Of a stretch of DNA of 64,000 bases, positions 43,035 to 51,357 are shown piece after piece (positions within the stretch are counted from its first letter, which is position 1; every line of letters begins with the position of its first letter). This stretch comes from Pseudomonas sp. PSB18 (GTDB lineage: Bacteria > Pseudomonadota > Gammaproteobacteria > Pseudomonadales > Pseudomonadaceae), in contig NZ_NOIN01000013.1 in assembly GCF_014596565.1 (NCBI RefSeq), forward strand, positions 86,400-150,399, read 5' to 3'. The notes under the pieces are model-generated. The model saw only the letters and a program-made list of their open reading frames with translations. It was not told where the DNA came from and did no database searches. A program made the position numbers and the translations under genes.

Positions 43035-43475
43035 TCAACCTTTCAACCGCTGACTGAAATGTTCCAGGGCCAGGCGATAGCCATGGCTGCCAAAGCCGCA
43101 CATCACACCGATGGCGACGGATGAAACGAAGGAGTGGTGACGGAACGTTTCCCGGGCGTGGACGTTGGACAGGTGGACTTCGATCACCGGTACTTCACTG
43201 GCGACCAGCGCATCGCGGATCGCCACCGACGTGTGGGTCCAGGCCGCCGGGTTGATCACGATACCGGCGCACCGACCACGGGCGCCGTGAACCCAGTCCA
43301 GCAGCTCGCTTTCCTGGTTGGTCTGGCGAAACTCCACCGCCAGGCCGAATTCTTCAGCGGCACGGCCGCACAGCGCCGAGATATCCGCCAGGGTTTCATG
43401 GCCGTAGGTCGCAGGCTCGCGGGTGCCGAGCAGGTTCAGGTTCGGGCCGTTCAGCACCAGAACGATCGGAGGCAT
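43035..43475 (-). CDS. aroQ: Type II 3-dehydroquinate dehydratase
   Basis: A 146-residue dodecamer-type dehydroquinase that converts 3-dehydroquinate to 3-dehydroshikimate. It has the flexible lid with Arg19 and Tyr24 in LLGTREPATYGHETL, the VINPAAWTHTSVA active-site stretch, and the catalytic His in IEVHLSNVHARETFRH. GGAG precedes the ATG. The dehydrogenase gene follows five bases later. Because of this neighbour and of quiC I infer a catabolic copy; a second biosynthetic aroQ is expected elsewhere in the genome. Confidence 0.92.
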   Translation of the reverse strand: MPPIVLVLNGPNLNLLGTREPATYGHETLADISALCGRAAEEFGLAVEFRQTNQESELLDWVHGARGRCAGIVINPAAWTHTSVAIRDALVASEVPVIEVHLSNVHARETFRHHSFVSSVAIGVMCGFGSHGYRLALEHFSQRLKG

Positions 43476-43534
43476 CGCAATTTCTCCACGTTGTTATTGT
43501 TGGCTTCGGTCGGTTTCAACCGGTGGAGATAAAT

Positions 43535-43549
43535 TGTACTAGATGGTTA
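43535..43549. promoter_or_regulatory. Candidate regulator site upstream of aroQ
   Basis: On the minus strand this reads TAACCATCTAGTACA, about 60 bases before the aroQ start. It matches the site before quiC in the outer positions, which suggests that both operons answer to one regulator. The flanks are AT-rich, as expected for a promoter. Confidence 0.45.
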
Positions 43550-43645
43550 ATTTGGTCAAACGAAGCCGCTGTTGTGGAGTAATAAGTGTTCGATGATCGA
43601 ACACCAGCTCTCAAGAGGCGGGGGAGATTTGTGGCGATTGATGAA

Positions 43646-43794
43646 TGTGGCGAGGGGATTTATCCCCGCTCGACTGCGCAGCAGTCGCAAACCAGCCAAC
43701 ACGGTTTGCCTGTTACACCCCGGTGCATGGTTTAGGAGGCTGCTTCGCAGCCCCGCGGGGCGGTGCGACGTTTCGCTAAATCCCCTCGCCACAG
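43646..43794. repeat. Palindromic repeat doublet (GGCGAGGGGATTTATCCCC family), imperfect
   Basis: The left unit 43646-43688 holds GGCGAGGGGATTTATCCCC and a CGACTGCGCAGCAGTCG palindrome. The right unit 43737-43794 is interrupted (extra bases before CGCTAAATCCCCTCGCCAC). The rest of the 345-base gap between aroQ and trmA shows nothing else that I can support. Confidence 0.8.
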
Positions 43795-43820
43795 ATAAAT
43801 CCCTTGTCACAGGATCTGGC

Positions 43821-44900
43821 TCAACGCCGGGTCAGCAACACTCCCGATTCCATGTGATGGGTCCATGGAAACTGGTCGAATAACGCGCAGCGCGTGATGC
43901 GATGGGTGTCGTGCAATTGGGCGATGTTCGCGGCGAGGGTTTCCGGGTTGCAGGAAATGTACAGGATGTTGTCGAAACGCCGGGTCAGCTCGCACGTGTC
44001 CGGGTCCATGCCAGCGCGGGGCGGGTCGACGAAGACGCTGCCGAATGCGTAGCTTTTCAGGTCGATGCCGTGCAGGCGACGGAACGGCCGGACTTCGTTC
44101 AAGGCTTCGGTCAACTCTTCGGCCGACAGGCGCACCAGCGTCACGTTATCCACCGCGTTTTCACTGAGGTTGCTCAGCGCCGCATTCACCGAAGTCTTGC
44201 TGATTTCGGTGGCCAGCACCTTGCGCACACGGGTCGCCAGGGGCAGGGTGAAGTTGCCGTTGCCGCAGTACAACTCCAGCAGGTCGTCGCTGCGATCGCC
44301 CAAGGCTTCATAAGCCCAGTTGAGCATCTTCTGGTTCACGGTGCCGTTGGGCTGGGTGAAGGCGCCTTCCGGCTGGCGATAGCTGAAGGTGCGACCGCCC
44401 ACGTCCAGTTTTTCTACCACATAGTCATGGCCGATCACTTCCCGCTTGCCCTTGGAGCGACCAATGATGCTGACGCCCAGGTCGCTCGCCAGCTTCGAGG
44501 CCGCGGCGTGCCAGTGCTCATCCAGGGGGCGGTGATAACACAGGGTGATCATCGCATCGCCCGCCAGGGTGGTCAGGAACTCCACCTGGAACAGCTTTTG
44601 GCTCAGGGGCGCGCTGGCCTGCCAGGCTGCCTTGAGCTGCGGCATCAACTGGTTGATGCGCAGGCTGGCGATGGGAAACGCTTCGATGAGGATCGGCGTG
44701 CGCTTGTCGTCCTGGGAGAACATTGCGTAATGCCGTTCGCCGGCCTCGCGCCAGAGACGGAATTCTGCGCGCAAACGGAAGTTCTGCAGCGGCGAGTCGA
44801 ACACCGCCGGCTCCGGTGCATCGAACGGGGCCAGCAGGTCGCGCAGGCGGGCGACCTTGTCCTGGAGCTGGGCGGTGTAGGCCTGGGTATCAAAAGTCAT
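43821..44900 (-). CDS. trmA: tRNA (uracil-5-)-methyltransferase
   Basis: A 359-residue enzyme that makes 5-methyluridine at position 54 of tRNA with S-adenosylmethionine. The SAM-binding LLELYCGNGNFTLPLA and the motif VFVDPPRAGMD are clear. The catalytic cysteine lies in ILYISCNPETLAANI, and a terminal acid in FPWTHHMESGVLL. Length fits TrmA (366 in E. coli) rather than RlmC/RlmD. ATG at 44900 overlaps the stop of the permease gene (ATGA). It is thus coupled to purine uptake, a placement also seen in other Pseudomonas. Confidence 0.9.
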   Translation of the reverse strand: MTFDTQAYTAQLQDKVARLRDLLAPFDAPEPAVFDSPLQNFRLRAEFRLWREAGERHYAMFSQDDKRTPILIEAFPIASLRINQLMPQLKAAWQASAPLSQKLFQVEFLTTLAGDAMITLCYHRPLDEHWHAAASKLASDLGVSIIGRSKGKREVIGHDYVVEKLDVGGRTFSYRQPEGAFTQPNGTVNQKMLNWAYEALGDRSDDLLELYCGNGNFTLPLATRVRKVLATEISKTSVNAALSNLSENAVDNVTLVRLSAEELTEALNEVRPFRRLHGIDLKSYAFGSVFVDPPRAGMDPDTCELTRRFDNILYISCNPETLAANIAQLHDTHRITRCALFDQFPWTHHMESGVLLTRR

Positions 44901-46192
44901 GCGTTGAACCAACCCAACTTGATCACGAACAGAATCGACAGGATGACCAGCGCCGGGTTCAGCTCACGGCCGCGACCGGACACCAGCTTGATGGCGGTCC
45001 AGGCGATGAAACCGAAAGCAATGCCGTTGGCGATGGAGTAGGTAAACGGCATCGCCAGAGCGGTAATCACGACCGGGGCGGCGACGGTGATGTCGTCCCA
45101 GTCGATTTCCGCCAGGCCCGACGTCATCAGCACGGCCACGAACAGCAAGGCCGGGGCAGTAGCAAACGCTGGCACGCTGGCGGCCAATGGAGAGAAGAAC
45201 AGTGCCAGCAGGAACAGAATCGCCACGACGATGGCGGTCAACCCGGTGCGGCCACCGGCGCTGACGCCCGCCGCCGATTCGATGTAGCTGGTGGTGGTGG
45301 AGGTGCCCAGCAGCGAACCGGCCATGGCGGCGGTGCTGTCGGCGATCAGCGCACGACCCATCTTCGGCATGTGGCCGTCCTTGCCCATCAGCCCGGCACG
45401 CTTGGCGACGCCGATCAGGGTGCCGGAGTTGTCGAACAGGTCGACGAAAAGGAAGGCGAAGATCACGCTGACCAGACCAATGTCCAGGGCGCCCTTGATG
45501 TCCAGTTGCAGGAAGGTCGGGGCCAGGGATGGCGGCATCGACATCACGCCGCCGAACGGGGTGAAGCCCATCAGGATCGAGACGAGGGTGACCGCGAGGA
45601 TGCCGATCAGCACGGCCCCGCGCACTTTCAGTGCTTCGAGGGCGACGATCAGCACGAAGCCGAGCGTGGCGAGAATCGGCGCCGGTTGCTTCAAGTCGCC
45701 AAGGCCGACCATGGTGGCCGGGTTCTTCACCACGATGCCGGCGTTGCCCAGGGCGATCAGCGCCAGGAACAGGCCGATGCCGGCGGCAATGGCCGAGCGC
45801 AGGGGCAAGGGGATGCTGTTGATGATCCATTCGCGGATGCGAAAGATCGACAGCAGGAAGAACAGCACAGCGGAGACGAACACCGCACCGAGCGCCACTT
45901 GCCAGGTATGGCCCATGTGCAGGACCACGGTGTAGGTGAAGAAGGCGTTCAGGCCCATGCCCGGTGCGAGGGCGATCGGGTAGTTGGCGATCAGGCCCAT
46001 GACCGTGGAGCCGATGGCCGCGGCCAGGCAGGTGGCGACGAACACCGCGCCCTTGTCCATGCCGGTTTCGCCGAGGATGCTCGGGTTGACGAACAGAATG
46101 TAGGCCATGGCCAGGAATGTCGTGACGCCCGCCAGGATCTCGGTCCGCACGTTGGTGTTGTGTGCCTTGAGTTGAAACAGCCTTTCCAGCAT
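44897..46192 (-). CDS. NCS2 family purine permease
   Basis: A 431-residue inner-membrane transporter of the AzgA/GhxP-like NCS2 branch, expected to import hypoxanthine, guanine or adenine with protons. The family signatures are LAMAYILFVNPSILGETGMD, NYPIALAPGMGLNAFFTYTV and GTSTTTSYIESAAGVSAGGR. About 12-14 membrane spans are visible. ATG at 46192 has GGGGAG six bases upstream. Longer forms to 46627 would only extend into a region with no conserved sequence. The stop overlaps trmA. Exact substrate is unknown. Confidence 0.88.
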   Translation of the reverse strand: MLERLFQLKAHNTNVRTEILAGVTTFLAMAYILFVNPSILGETGMDKGAVFVATCLAAAIGSTVMGLIANYPIALAPGMGLNAFFTYTVVLHMGHTWQVALGAVFVSAVLFFLLSIFRIREWIINSIPLPLRSAIAAGIGLFLALIALGNAGIVVKNPATMVGLGDLKQPAPILATLGFVLIVALEALKVRGAVLIGILAVTLVSILMGFTPFGGVMSMPPSLAPTFLQLDIKGALDIGLVSVIFAFLFVDLFDNSGTLIGVAKRAGLMGKDGHMPKMGRALIADSTAAMAGSLLGTSTTTSYIESAAGVSAGGRTGLTAIVVAILFLLALFFSPLAASVPAFATAPALLFVAVLMTSGLAEIDWDDITVAAPVVITALAMPFTYSIANGIAFGFIAWTAIKLVSGRGRELNPALVILSILFVIKLGWFNA

Positions 46193-46405
46193 GTCTGCTC
46201 CCCGTGGCGCGCCGGGCGCCGTGAATGTATCGACCTCAACAGCAAAGCACAGACGGCCATTGGCGTCCGGGAGTTTTCTGCGGGTCGGAAAAAGCCGCGC
46301 ATGATACCAGCAGCGCGGCGATGTGACTGCGATCGTCGTCGATGTTTTACCGAAGCAAAAAGAGGGCCATACTGCGCGCGGTTCCCGGAGGTCGATAGGT
46401 GTCGA

Positions 46406-46849
46406 ATGAAAAGAAATCTGCTGGCAGTGGCATGCGCAGTGAGCCTGTGGCTGCCCGGTCAGGTCGTCAACGCCGCATCGGCCCCACCCTTGAGTCAGGT
46501 CAAGGTACTCAAGGTCGAGTCGCCGGCCTGCGGCTTTGAAGACATCACCGAAGGGCAGGCCCAGACCCGATGTGATCACAGCGGTCCGAATATCAAGGTC
46601 TACGTGCTGGAGGTGGGTTATGGCCACCAGCCCCAGGTCACGCTCGACGGTTTCGAAGTCGACGGCACCCGTTCGCCGGTGTGCGCGTTCAGCAATGGCA
46701 ATCTCAATGATTGTTCCAACCGGACCAAGGTGGTCGGCTATCTGTATATCTTCGATCTGAAGGGCAAGCAGGAAGGCACCTTCAGTTTCAGCAATACGTC
46801 GATCAACGCGCCGGGCAATCGCATGTCGACCCAGTTGTACATCAAATAG
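46406..46849 (+). CDS. Secreted hypothetical protein with four cysteines
   Basis: A 147-residue protein with a signal peptide (to about AAS at 25). The mature part has four Cys (42, 56, 93, 103), which may form two disulfides, and many beta-like segments. I do not recognise the family. ATG at 46406 lies about six bases after GATAGGT and divergent from the permease. A much longer frame upstream on this strand is only antisense to the permease. It lies between the purine permease and the DJ-1 gene and no role can be deduced. Confidence 0.7.
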   Translation: MKRNLLAVACAVSLWLPGQVVNAASAPPLSQVKVLKVESPACGFEDITEGQAQTRCDHSGPNIKVYVLEVGYGHQPQVTLDGFEVDGTRSPVCAFSNGNLNDCSNRTKVVGYLYIFDLKGKQEGTFSFSNTSINAPGNRMSTQLYIK

Positions 46850-46922
46850 CCCGCGCGATAGACAGCACGCAATCCGGCAAACCTGACTAGGCTTTCAGTA
46901 ATCCACCCAGCGGAGAGTCGCC

Positions 46923-47489
46923 ATGATTCCTGGAACCAAGATCCCCAGGGCCCTGATTGCCGTCGCCGAAGGTGTCGACGACTTGCAGGCCGTCACCCTG
47001 ATCGATGTGCTGCGCCGGGCCCAGGTCGAAGTCGTCGTGGCGAGTATCGAAGGGCGGCGGATGTTGACCTGTGCCCGGGGCACGCGCCTGACGGCCGATG
47101 GCATGTTGGTGGATATGCTCGTGCAGGACTTTGACCTGATCGTCCTGCCCGGCGGCATCATCGGTGCCCAGCATCTGGCGGCCCATCAGCCTCTGCAACA
47201 GTTGGTCAAGGATCAGGCCGCCGCCGGACGTTTCTTCGCCGCCATTGCCGAAGCGCCGGCACTGGCGCTACAGGCGTTCGGCGTCCTGCGCCAGCGGCGC
47301 ATGACCTGCCTGCCCACGGTCAGCCAGCAACTGTCCGGTTGCAGCTTTGTCGATCAACCCGTGGTGGTGGATGGCAACTGCATCACCGCCCAGGGCTCGG
47401 CGGCCGCCCTGGCGTTTGCCTTGACGCTGGTGGAACAGCTCAGTGGCAAAGGCGTGCGGGCTGTGGTGGCGGCGGAGTTGTTGGCCTGA
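46923..47489 (+). CDS. DJ-1/YajL family protein lacking the nucleophilic Cys
   Basis: A 188-residue DJ-1/PfpI-fold protein. It has the conserved acid (Glu16 in VAEGVDD), the strand VVASIEG, and DLIVLPGGIIGAQHL. At the nucleophile elbow, where YajL and DJ-1 have ICAAP or ICAGP, this protein reads IAEAP with Ala109. The codon GCC is clear in the sequence, so it is not a miscall of a frame. Deglycase, glyoxalase or redox-sensing activity that depends on this Cys is therefore doubtful. Length is normal. It stands alone, upstream of a molybdenum hydroxylase operon. Confidence 0.82.
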   Translation: MIPGTKIPRALIAVAEGVDDLQAVTLIDVLRRAQVEVVVASIEGRRMLTCARGTRLTADGMLVDMLVQDFDLIVLPGGIIGAQHLAAHQPLQQLVKDQAAAGRFFAAIAEAPALALQAFGVLRQRRMTCLPTVSQQLSGCSFVDQPVVVDGNCITAQGSAAALAFALTLVEQLSGKGVRAVVAAELLA

Positions 47490-47645
47490 CAAGTTTTTGT
47501 GGCAAGGGCGGGTGTTGACCGCCATCGGGGCAATGTCTTTCAGGCCCGCGCAATTACCTTGAACACTCACCTCACCCCGAAGTCGTACCCCTTATGACGG
47601 CGGTTTTCCAAAACGCCGCGTGTACGACCAACCGTGAGGTGTTCC

Positions 47646-48173
47646 ATGAGCGCGACCCTGTCCGAAGCGACGCAGGCGTCCTTCGTCCGCCATCCGATCC
47701 GTCTGACACTCAATGGGCAAGTGCGTGAATTGCAGGTGTTGCCCTGGACCACGCTGCTGGACCTGTTGCGCGAGCAGTTGGATCTGGTAGGCAGCAAGAA
47801 AGGCTGTGACCACGGCCAATGCGGTGCTTGTACCGTGCTGCGCGATGGCAAGCGCATCAACGCGTGCCTGACCCTGGCGGTGATGTGCGATGGCGTCGAA
47901 CTGACCACCATTGAAGGCTTGGCCGACGGTGACCGACTCCATCCCATGCAGCAGGCGTTTATCAGGCACGACGCCTTCCAATGCGGCTATTGCACGCCCG
48001 GGCAGATCTGTTCGGCGGTGGGGCTGGTCAACGAGGGGAGGGCGCAGACGAGCGGCCAGATCAGCGAGCTGATGAGTGGCAATCTTTGTCGATGCGGTGC
48101 CTACAACAATATCCGTGACGCCATCGAAGAGGCGCTGCCGCAGTGCCAGCCGCAGCAGGGGGATGACCAATGA
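47646..48173 (+). CDS. 2Fe-2S subunit of a PaoABC-like molybdenum hydroxylase
   Basis: A 175-residue iron-sulfur subunit. Plant-type cluster: KKGCDHGQCGACTVLRDGK plus RINACL. Second cluster domain: FQCGYCTPGQICSAV and SGNLCRCGAYNNI. It carries electrons from the molybdenum centre to FAD. Unlike PaoA I see no Tat twin-Arg signal here (start MSATLSEATQASFVRHP), so a cytoplasmic location is likely. GAGGT lies five bases upstream of the ATG. The next gene starts inside its stop (ATGA). Confidence 0.91.
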   Translation: MSATLSEATQASFVRHPIRLTLNGQVRELQVLPWTTLLDLLREQLDLVGSKKGCDHGQCGACTVLRDGKRINACLTLAVMCDGVELTTIEGLADGDRLHPMQQAFIRHDAFQCGYCTPGQICSAVGLVNEGRAQTSGQISELMSGNLCRCGAYNNIRDAIEEALPQCQPQQGDDQ

Positions 48174-49159
48174 ACCCCTTCCACTACAGCAAACCCGACA
48201 CCGTGCAGGCGGCCATCGACTTGTCGAGCCCCACATCACACTTCATTGCCGGCGGCACCAACCTGCTGGACCTGATGAAAGAAAACCTCACCCGCCCCGC
48301 GCATCTGATCGACATTACCGGTTTGCCCCTGGCGGACCTCAGTGAAACCCCTTCCGGCGGTGTGATGATCGGCGCCCTGGTGAGCAATGCCGACCTGGCC
48401 TGGCATCCGTGGATCGAACGGCGTTATCCGCTGTTGTCCCAGGCGATCCTGGCGGGCGCCTCGCCGCAGTTGCGCAACATGGCCAGCACCGGCGGCAACC
48501 TGTTGCAGCGCACCCGCTGTTATTACTTCTATGACGCCAATGTGCCATGCAACAAGCGCCGGCCCGGCAGTGGTTGTCCTGCGCGGGACGGCTTGAACCG
48601 GATCCACGCGATTTTCGGCGCCAGCGATCACTGCGTTGCGACCCATCCTTCCGACATGTGTGTCGCGCTGGCCGCTCTCGAGGCGGTGGTCCATGTCCTC
48701 GGTCGAGGCGGCGCGCGAACCATCGAGTTCGCCGACTTCCACCGCCTGCCTGGCGATGCACCGGAGCGGGACAATCAATTGGCCGATGATGAGTTGATCA
48801 CCGCCATCGAGTTGCCTGCCGCCGGTTTTGCCGAACACAGCCATTACCTGAAGATTCGCGACAGGGCCTCCTACGCGTTTGCGCTGGTTTCCGTTGCGGC
48901 GGCGTTGGAGCTGGATGGGCCGGTCATCCGTCAGGCGCGCCTGGCCCTGGGCGGCGTGGCCCACAAACCCTGGCGCGACCGGGCGGTGGAGAGTGGGCTG
49001 GCTGGCCAGACCGTCAGCCGCGAAACCTTCACGGCCGCCGCCGATGCACTGTTGCAGCACGCCGAGCCGTTGGCACACAACGGCTTCAAGGTCAGGCTGG
49101 CGCGCCGGGCGATCATTCGCGCCTTGAGCGATGCCGCACTGGGAGGACAAGCCAGATGA
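48170..49159 (+). CDS. FAD-binding subunit with extra Cys motif (PaoB-like)
   Basis: A 329-residue subunit. The FAD fold is seen as FIAGGTNLLDLMKENL and ASPQLRNMASTGGNLLQRTR. A distinctive insertion holds cysteines in CYYFYDANVPCNKRRPGSGC with a later HCVATHPSDMC. In PaoB-like proteins these ligands hold a [4Fe-4S] cluster. It joins the 2Fe-2S and molybdenum subunits. The start overlaps the previous stop and its end overlaps the next start, a tight three-gene operon. Confidence 0.9.
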   Translation: MNPFHYSKPDTVQAAIDLSSPTSHFIAGGTNLLDLMKENLTRPAHLIDITGLPLADLSETPSGGVMIGALVSNADLAWHPWIERRYPLLSQAILAGASPQLRNMASTGGNLLQRTRCYYFYDANVPCNKRRPGSGCPARDGLNRIHAIFGASDHCVATHPSDMCVALAALEAVVHVLGRGGARTIEFADFHRLPGDAPERDNQLADDELITAIELPAAGFAEHSHYLKIRDRASYAFALVSVAAALELDGPVIRQARLALGGVAHKPWRDRAVESGLAGQTVSRETFTAAADALLQHAEPLAHNGFKVRLARRAIIRALSDAALGGQAR

Positions 49160-51357
49160 ATGCTCCGAACAAGCCCATTGGGCAGCCACTGGACCGGGTC
49201 GACGGTCTGCTCAAGGTGACAGGCCAGGCCCGTTATGCGGGTGAATACCCCGAAGATGGCTTGCTGCACGGCAGTGTCGTGTCCGGCACCGTCGCCCGTG
49301 GCCGTGTGGTACGCATCGATGCCTCCCGAGCCCTGGCGTTGCCCGGCGTGGTCGCGGTGATCGACCATACCAACCGGCCCAAAATCGCCAGCTATGATGA
49401 GCCCTATCAGGATGCCGACGCAGCGGACGGTTCGCCGTTCCGGCCGTTGTACAACGACCAGGTGCTCTACAGTGGCCAGCCGCTGGCCCTGGTGGTTGCG
49501 GAAAATCTCGAACTGGCCCGTTACGCCGGTTCACTCATTGAAATCGAATATGAAGCCCAAGACCATCAGACCGATCTGACCCTCCTGCAAAACGAAGCCC
49601 ATCCGGCACCGGCCGAACTGCCTAAGCCCCGTGGGAATTTTCAGGGTGAGTACGCCAGCTCCGCGATCAACGTGGATGTGTCCTATAGCACGCCGGTGGA
49701 GCATCACAACCCGATGGAGCCCCACGCCAGCACCGTGTTGTACCAACCTGACGGCAGCCTGCACATCCATGACAAGACCCAGGGCACGCAAAACTGCCAG
49801 GCCTACGTGCAAAAAGTGTTCGGGCTCGAGAAAGAGCAGGTGCGCGTATTCGCCGCGTTTGTCGGTGGTGCCTTCGGCTCCGGGCTGAGGCCGCAATATC
49901 AACTGCCTCTGGCGGTGATGGCCGCGCTGTCCCTCAAGCGCTCGATACGGGTCAGCCTGACGCGCCAGCAAATGTTCACCTTCGGTTATCGGCCGCGGAC
50001 CTTCCAGCGCCTGCAATTGGGCGCCGCGGCCAATGGACGGTTGCTGGCCGTGGCGCATACCGCCATCGGCCAGACCTCGCGCTTCGAAGACTTCACCGAG
50101 CATGTGGTGGAGTGGAGCGGCATGCTCTATCACTGCGACAACGTGGCGTTGACCTACAAACTGGTGCCGTTGGATGTCTACACGCCGCTGGACATGCGGG
50201 CGCCCGGCGCGGCCCTCGGGCTGATCGGCCTGGAGTGCGCCATGGACGAGCTGGCCTGTGCCCTGGCGATCGATCCGCTCCAGTTGCGGTTGATCAACTA
50301 TGCCGAGCGTAACGAAAACGAAGGCAAGCCCTACTCCAGCAAGGCGCTGCGCGAGTGCTACGCCGAGGGCGCCCGGCGTTTTGGCTGGGACAAGCGCAAT
50401 CCGGAACCGCGCAGCATGCGCACAGGCCGACAACTGGTGGGCTGGGGCATGGCGGGCGGCGTCTGGGAAGCCATGCAGCAGAAGGCCAGCGCCCAGGCTT
50501 CGCTGGGGGCTGATGGCAAGCTGACCGTCAGCAGCGCCACCACGGATATCGGCACTGGCACCTACACGGTCATGACTCAGATCGCCGCCGAGGCGTCAGG
50601 GGTTTCCCTGGAAAATGTCAGTTTCATTCTGGGCGATTCGTCCCTGCCTACTGCGCCATTGCAAGGCGGCTCATTCACTGTCTCGTCGGTGGGCACGGCG
50701 GTGCAACAGGCGTGTGAAGCCCTGAAGGAAAAACTGCTGGCCGTGGCCCGGCAGACCTGTCCGGCCTTCAGCGGCGCGACCCTTGAGCAGGTGATATTTG
50801 CCGATGGTCAGTTGCGCCTGGGCGATGCCTGCGTGTCGTTGGCGGAGCTGGCGCAAAACAGTGGTGAAACGCCGTTACAGGTCCAGGTGACCGCCGAGCC
50901 GGACAAGAAGCGCCAGGCCTATGCCACCGCCACGCATTCGGCCGTGTTCGTCGAAGTCTGGGTGGACGAGGACTTGGGGACGGTGAAGGTCAATCGGGTG
51001 GTCAGTGCCATTGCGGCAGGACGGGTGATCAACCCGAAAACGGCCCGCAGCCAAATCCTCGGTGGCGTGGTCTGGGGCGTCGGCATGGCCTTGCACGAAG
51101 AGACCCTGACCGATCATGCCCTGGGGCGCCACATGAACCACAACCTGGCCGAGTACCATGTACCCGTGAACGCCGACATCGGTGACATCGATGTGGTTTT
51201 CGTCGAGGAACAGGACGACATCGTGAATGCACTGGGCTCCAAGGGCGTCGGTGAAATCGGTATCGTCGGCGTGGCGGCGGCCGTGGCCAATGCGATTTAT
51301 CACGCCACCGGCAAGCGGGTCCGGGATTTCCCCATCACCCTGGATAAGTTGCTTTAG
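49156..51357 (+). CDS. Molybdenum-cofactor subunit, xanthine dehydrogenase family (PaoC-like)
   Basis: A 733-residue catalytic subunit. It has the Ald_Xan_dh_C start (LDRVDGLLKVTGQARYAGEY) and the Moco-binding regions HNPMEPHASTV, VGGAFGSGLRPQYQLPLAVM, DMRAPGAALGL and TTDIGTGTYTVMTQI. The catalytic Glu lies in SKGVGEIGIVGVAAA near the end. Likely substrates are aromatic aldehydes, as for E. coli PaoABC. No PaoD-type maturation factor is next to it. Its last 23 bases overlap the convergent MFS gene. Confidence 0.9.
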   Translation: MNAPNKPIGQPLDRVDGLLKVTGQARYAGEYPEDGLLHGSVVSGTVARGRVVRIDASRALALPGVVAVIDHTNRPKIASYDEPYQDADAADGSPFRPLYNDQVLYSGQPLALVVAENLELARYAGSLIEIEYEAQDHQTDLTLLQNEAHPAPAELPKPRGNFQGEYASSAINVDVSYSTPVEHHNPMEPHASTVLYQPDGSLHIHDKTQGTQNCQAYVQKVFGLEKEQVRVFAAFVGGAFGSGLRPQYQLPLAVMAALSLKRSIRVSLTRQQMFTFGYRPRTFQRLQLGAAANGRLLAVAHTAIGQTSRFEDFTEHVVEWSGMLYHCDNVALTYKLVPLDVYTPLDMRAPGAALGLIGLECAMDELACALAIDPLQLRLINYAERNENEGKPYSSKALRECYAEGARRFGWDKRNPEPRSMRTGRQLVGWGMAGGVWEAMQQKASAQASLGADGKLTVSSATTDIGTGTYTVMTQIAAEASGVSLENVSFILGDSSLPTAPLQGGSFTVSSVGTAVQQACEALKEKLLAVARQTCPAFSGATLEQVIFADGQLRLGDACVSLAELAQNSGETPLQVQVTAEPDKKRQAYATATHSAVFVEVWVDEDLGTVKVNRVVSAIAAGRVINPKTARSQILGGVVWGVGMALHEETLTDHALGRHMNHNLAEYHVPVNADIGDIDVVFVEEQDDIVNALGSKGVGEIGIVGVAAAVANAIYHATGKRVRDFPITLDKLL

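Noticed and set aside
44723..46849. A 708-codon plus-strand frame across the purine permease
   Set aside because: Only its last 147 residues have a signal peptide and ribosome site; the rest is antisense to the permease and trmA.
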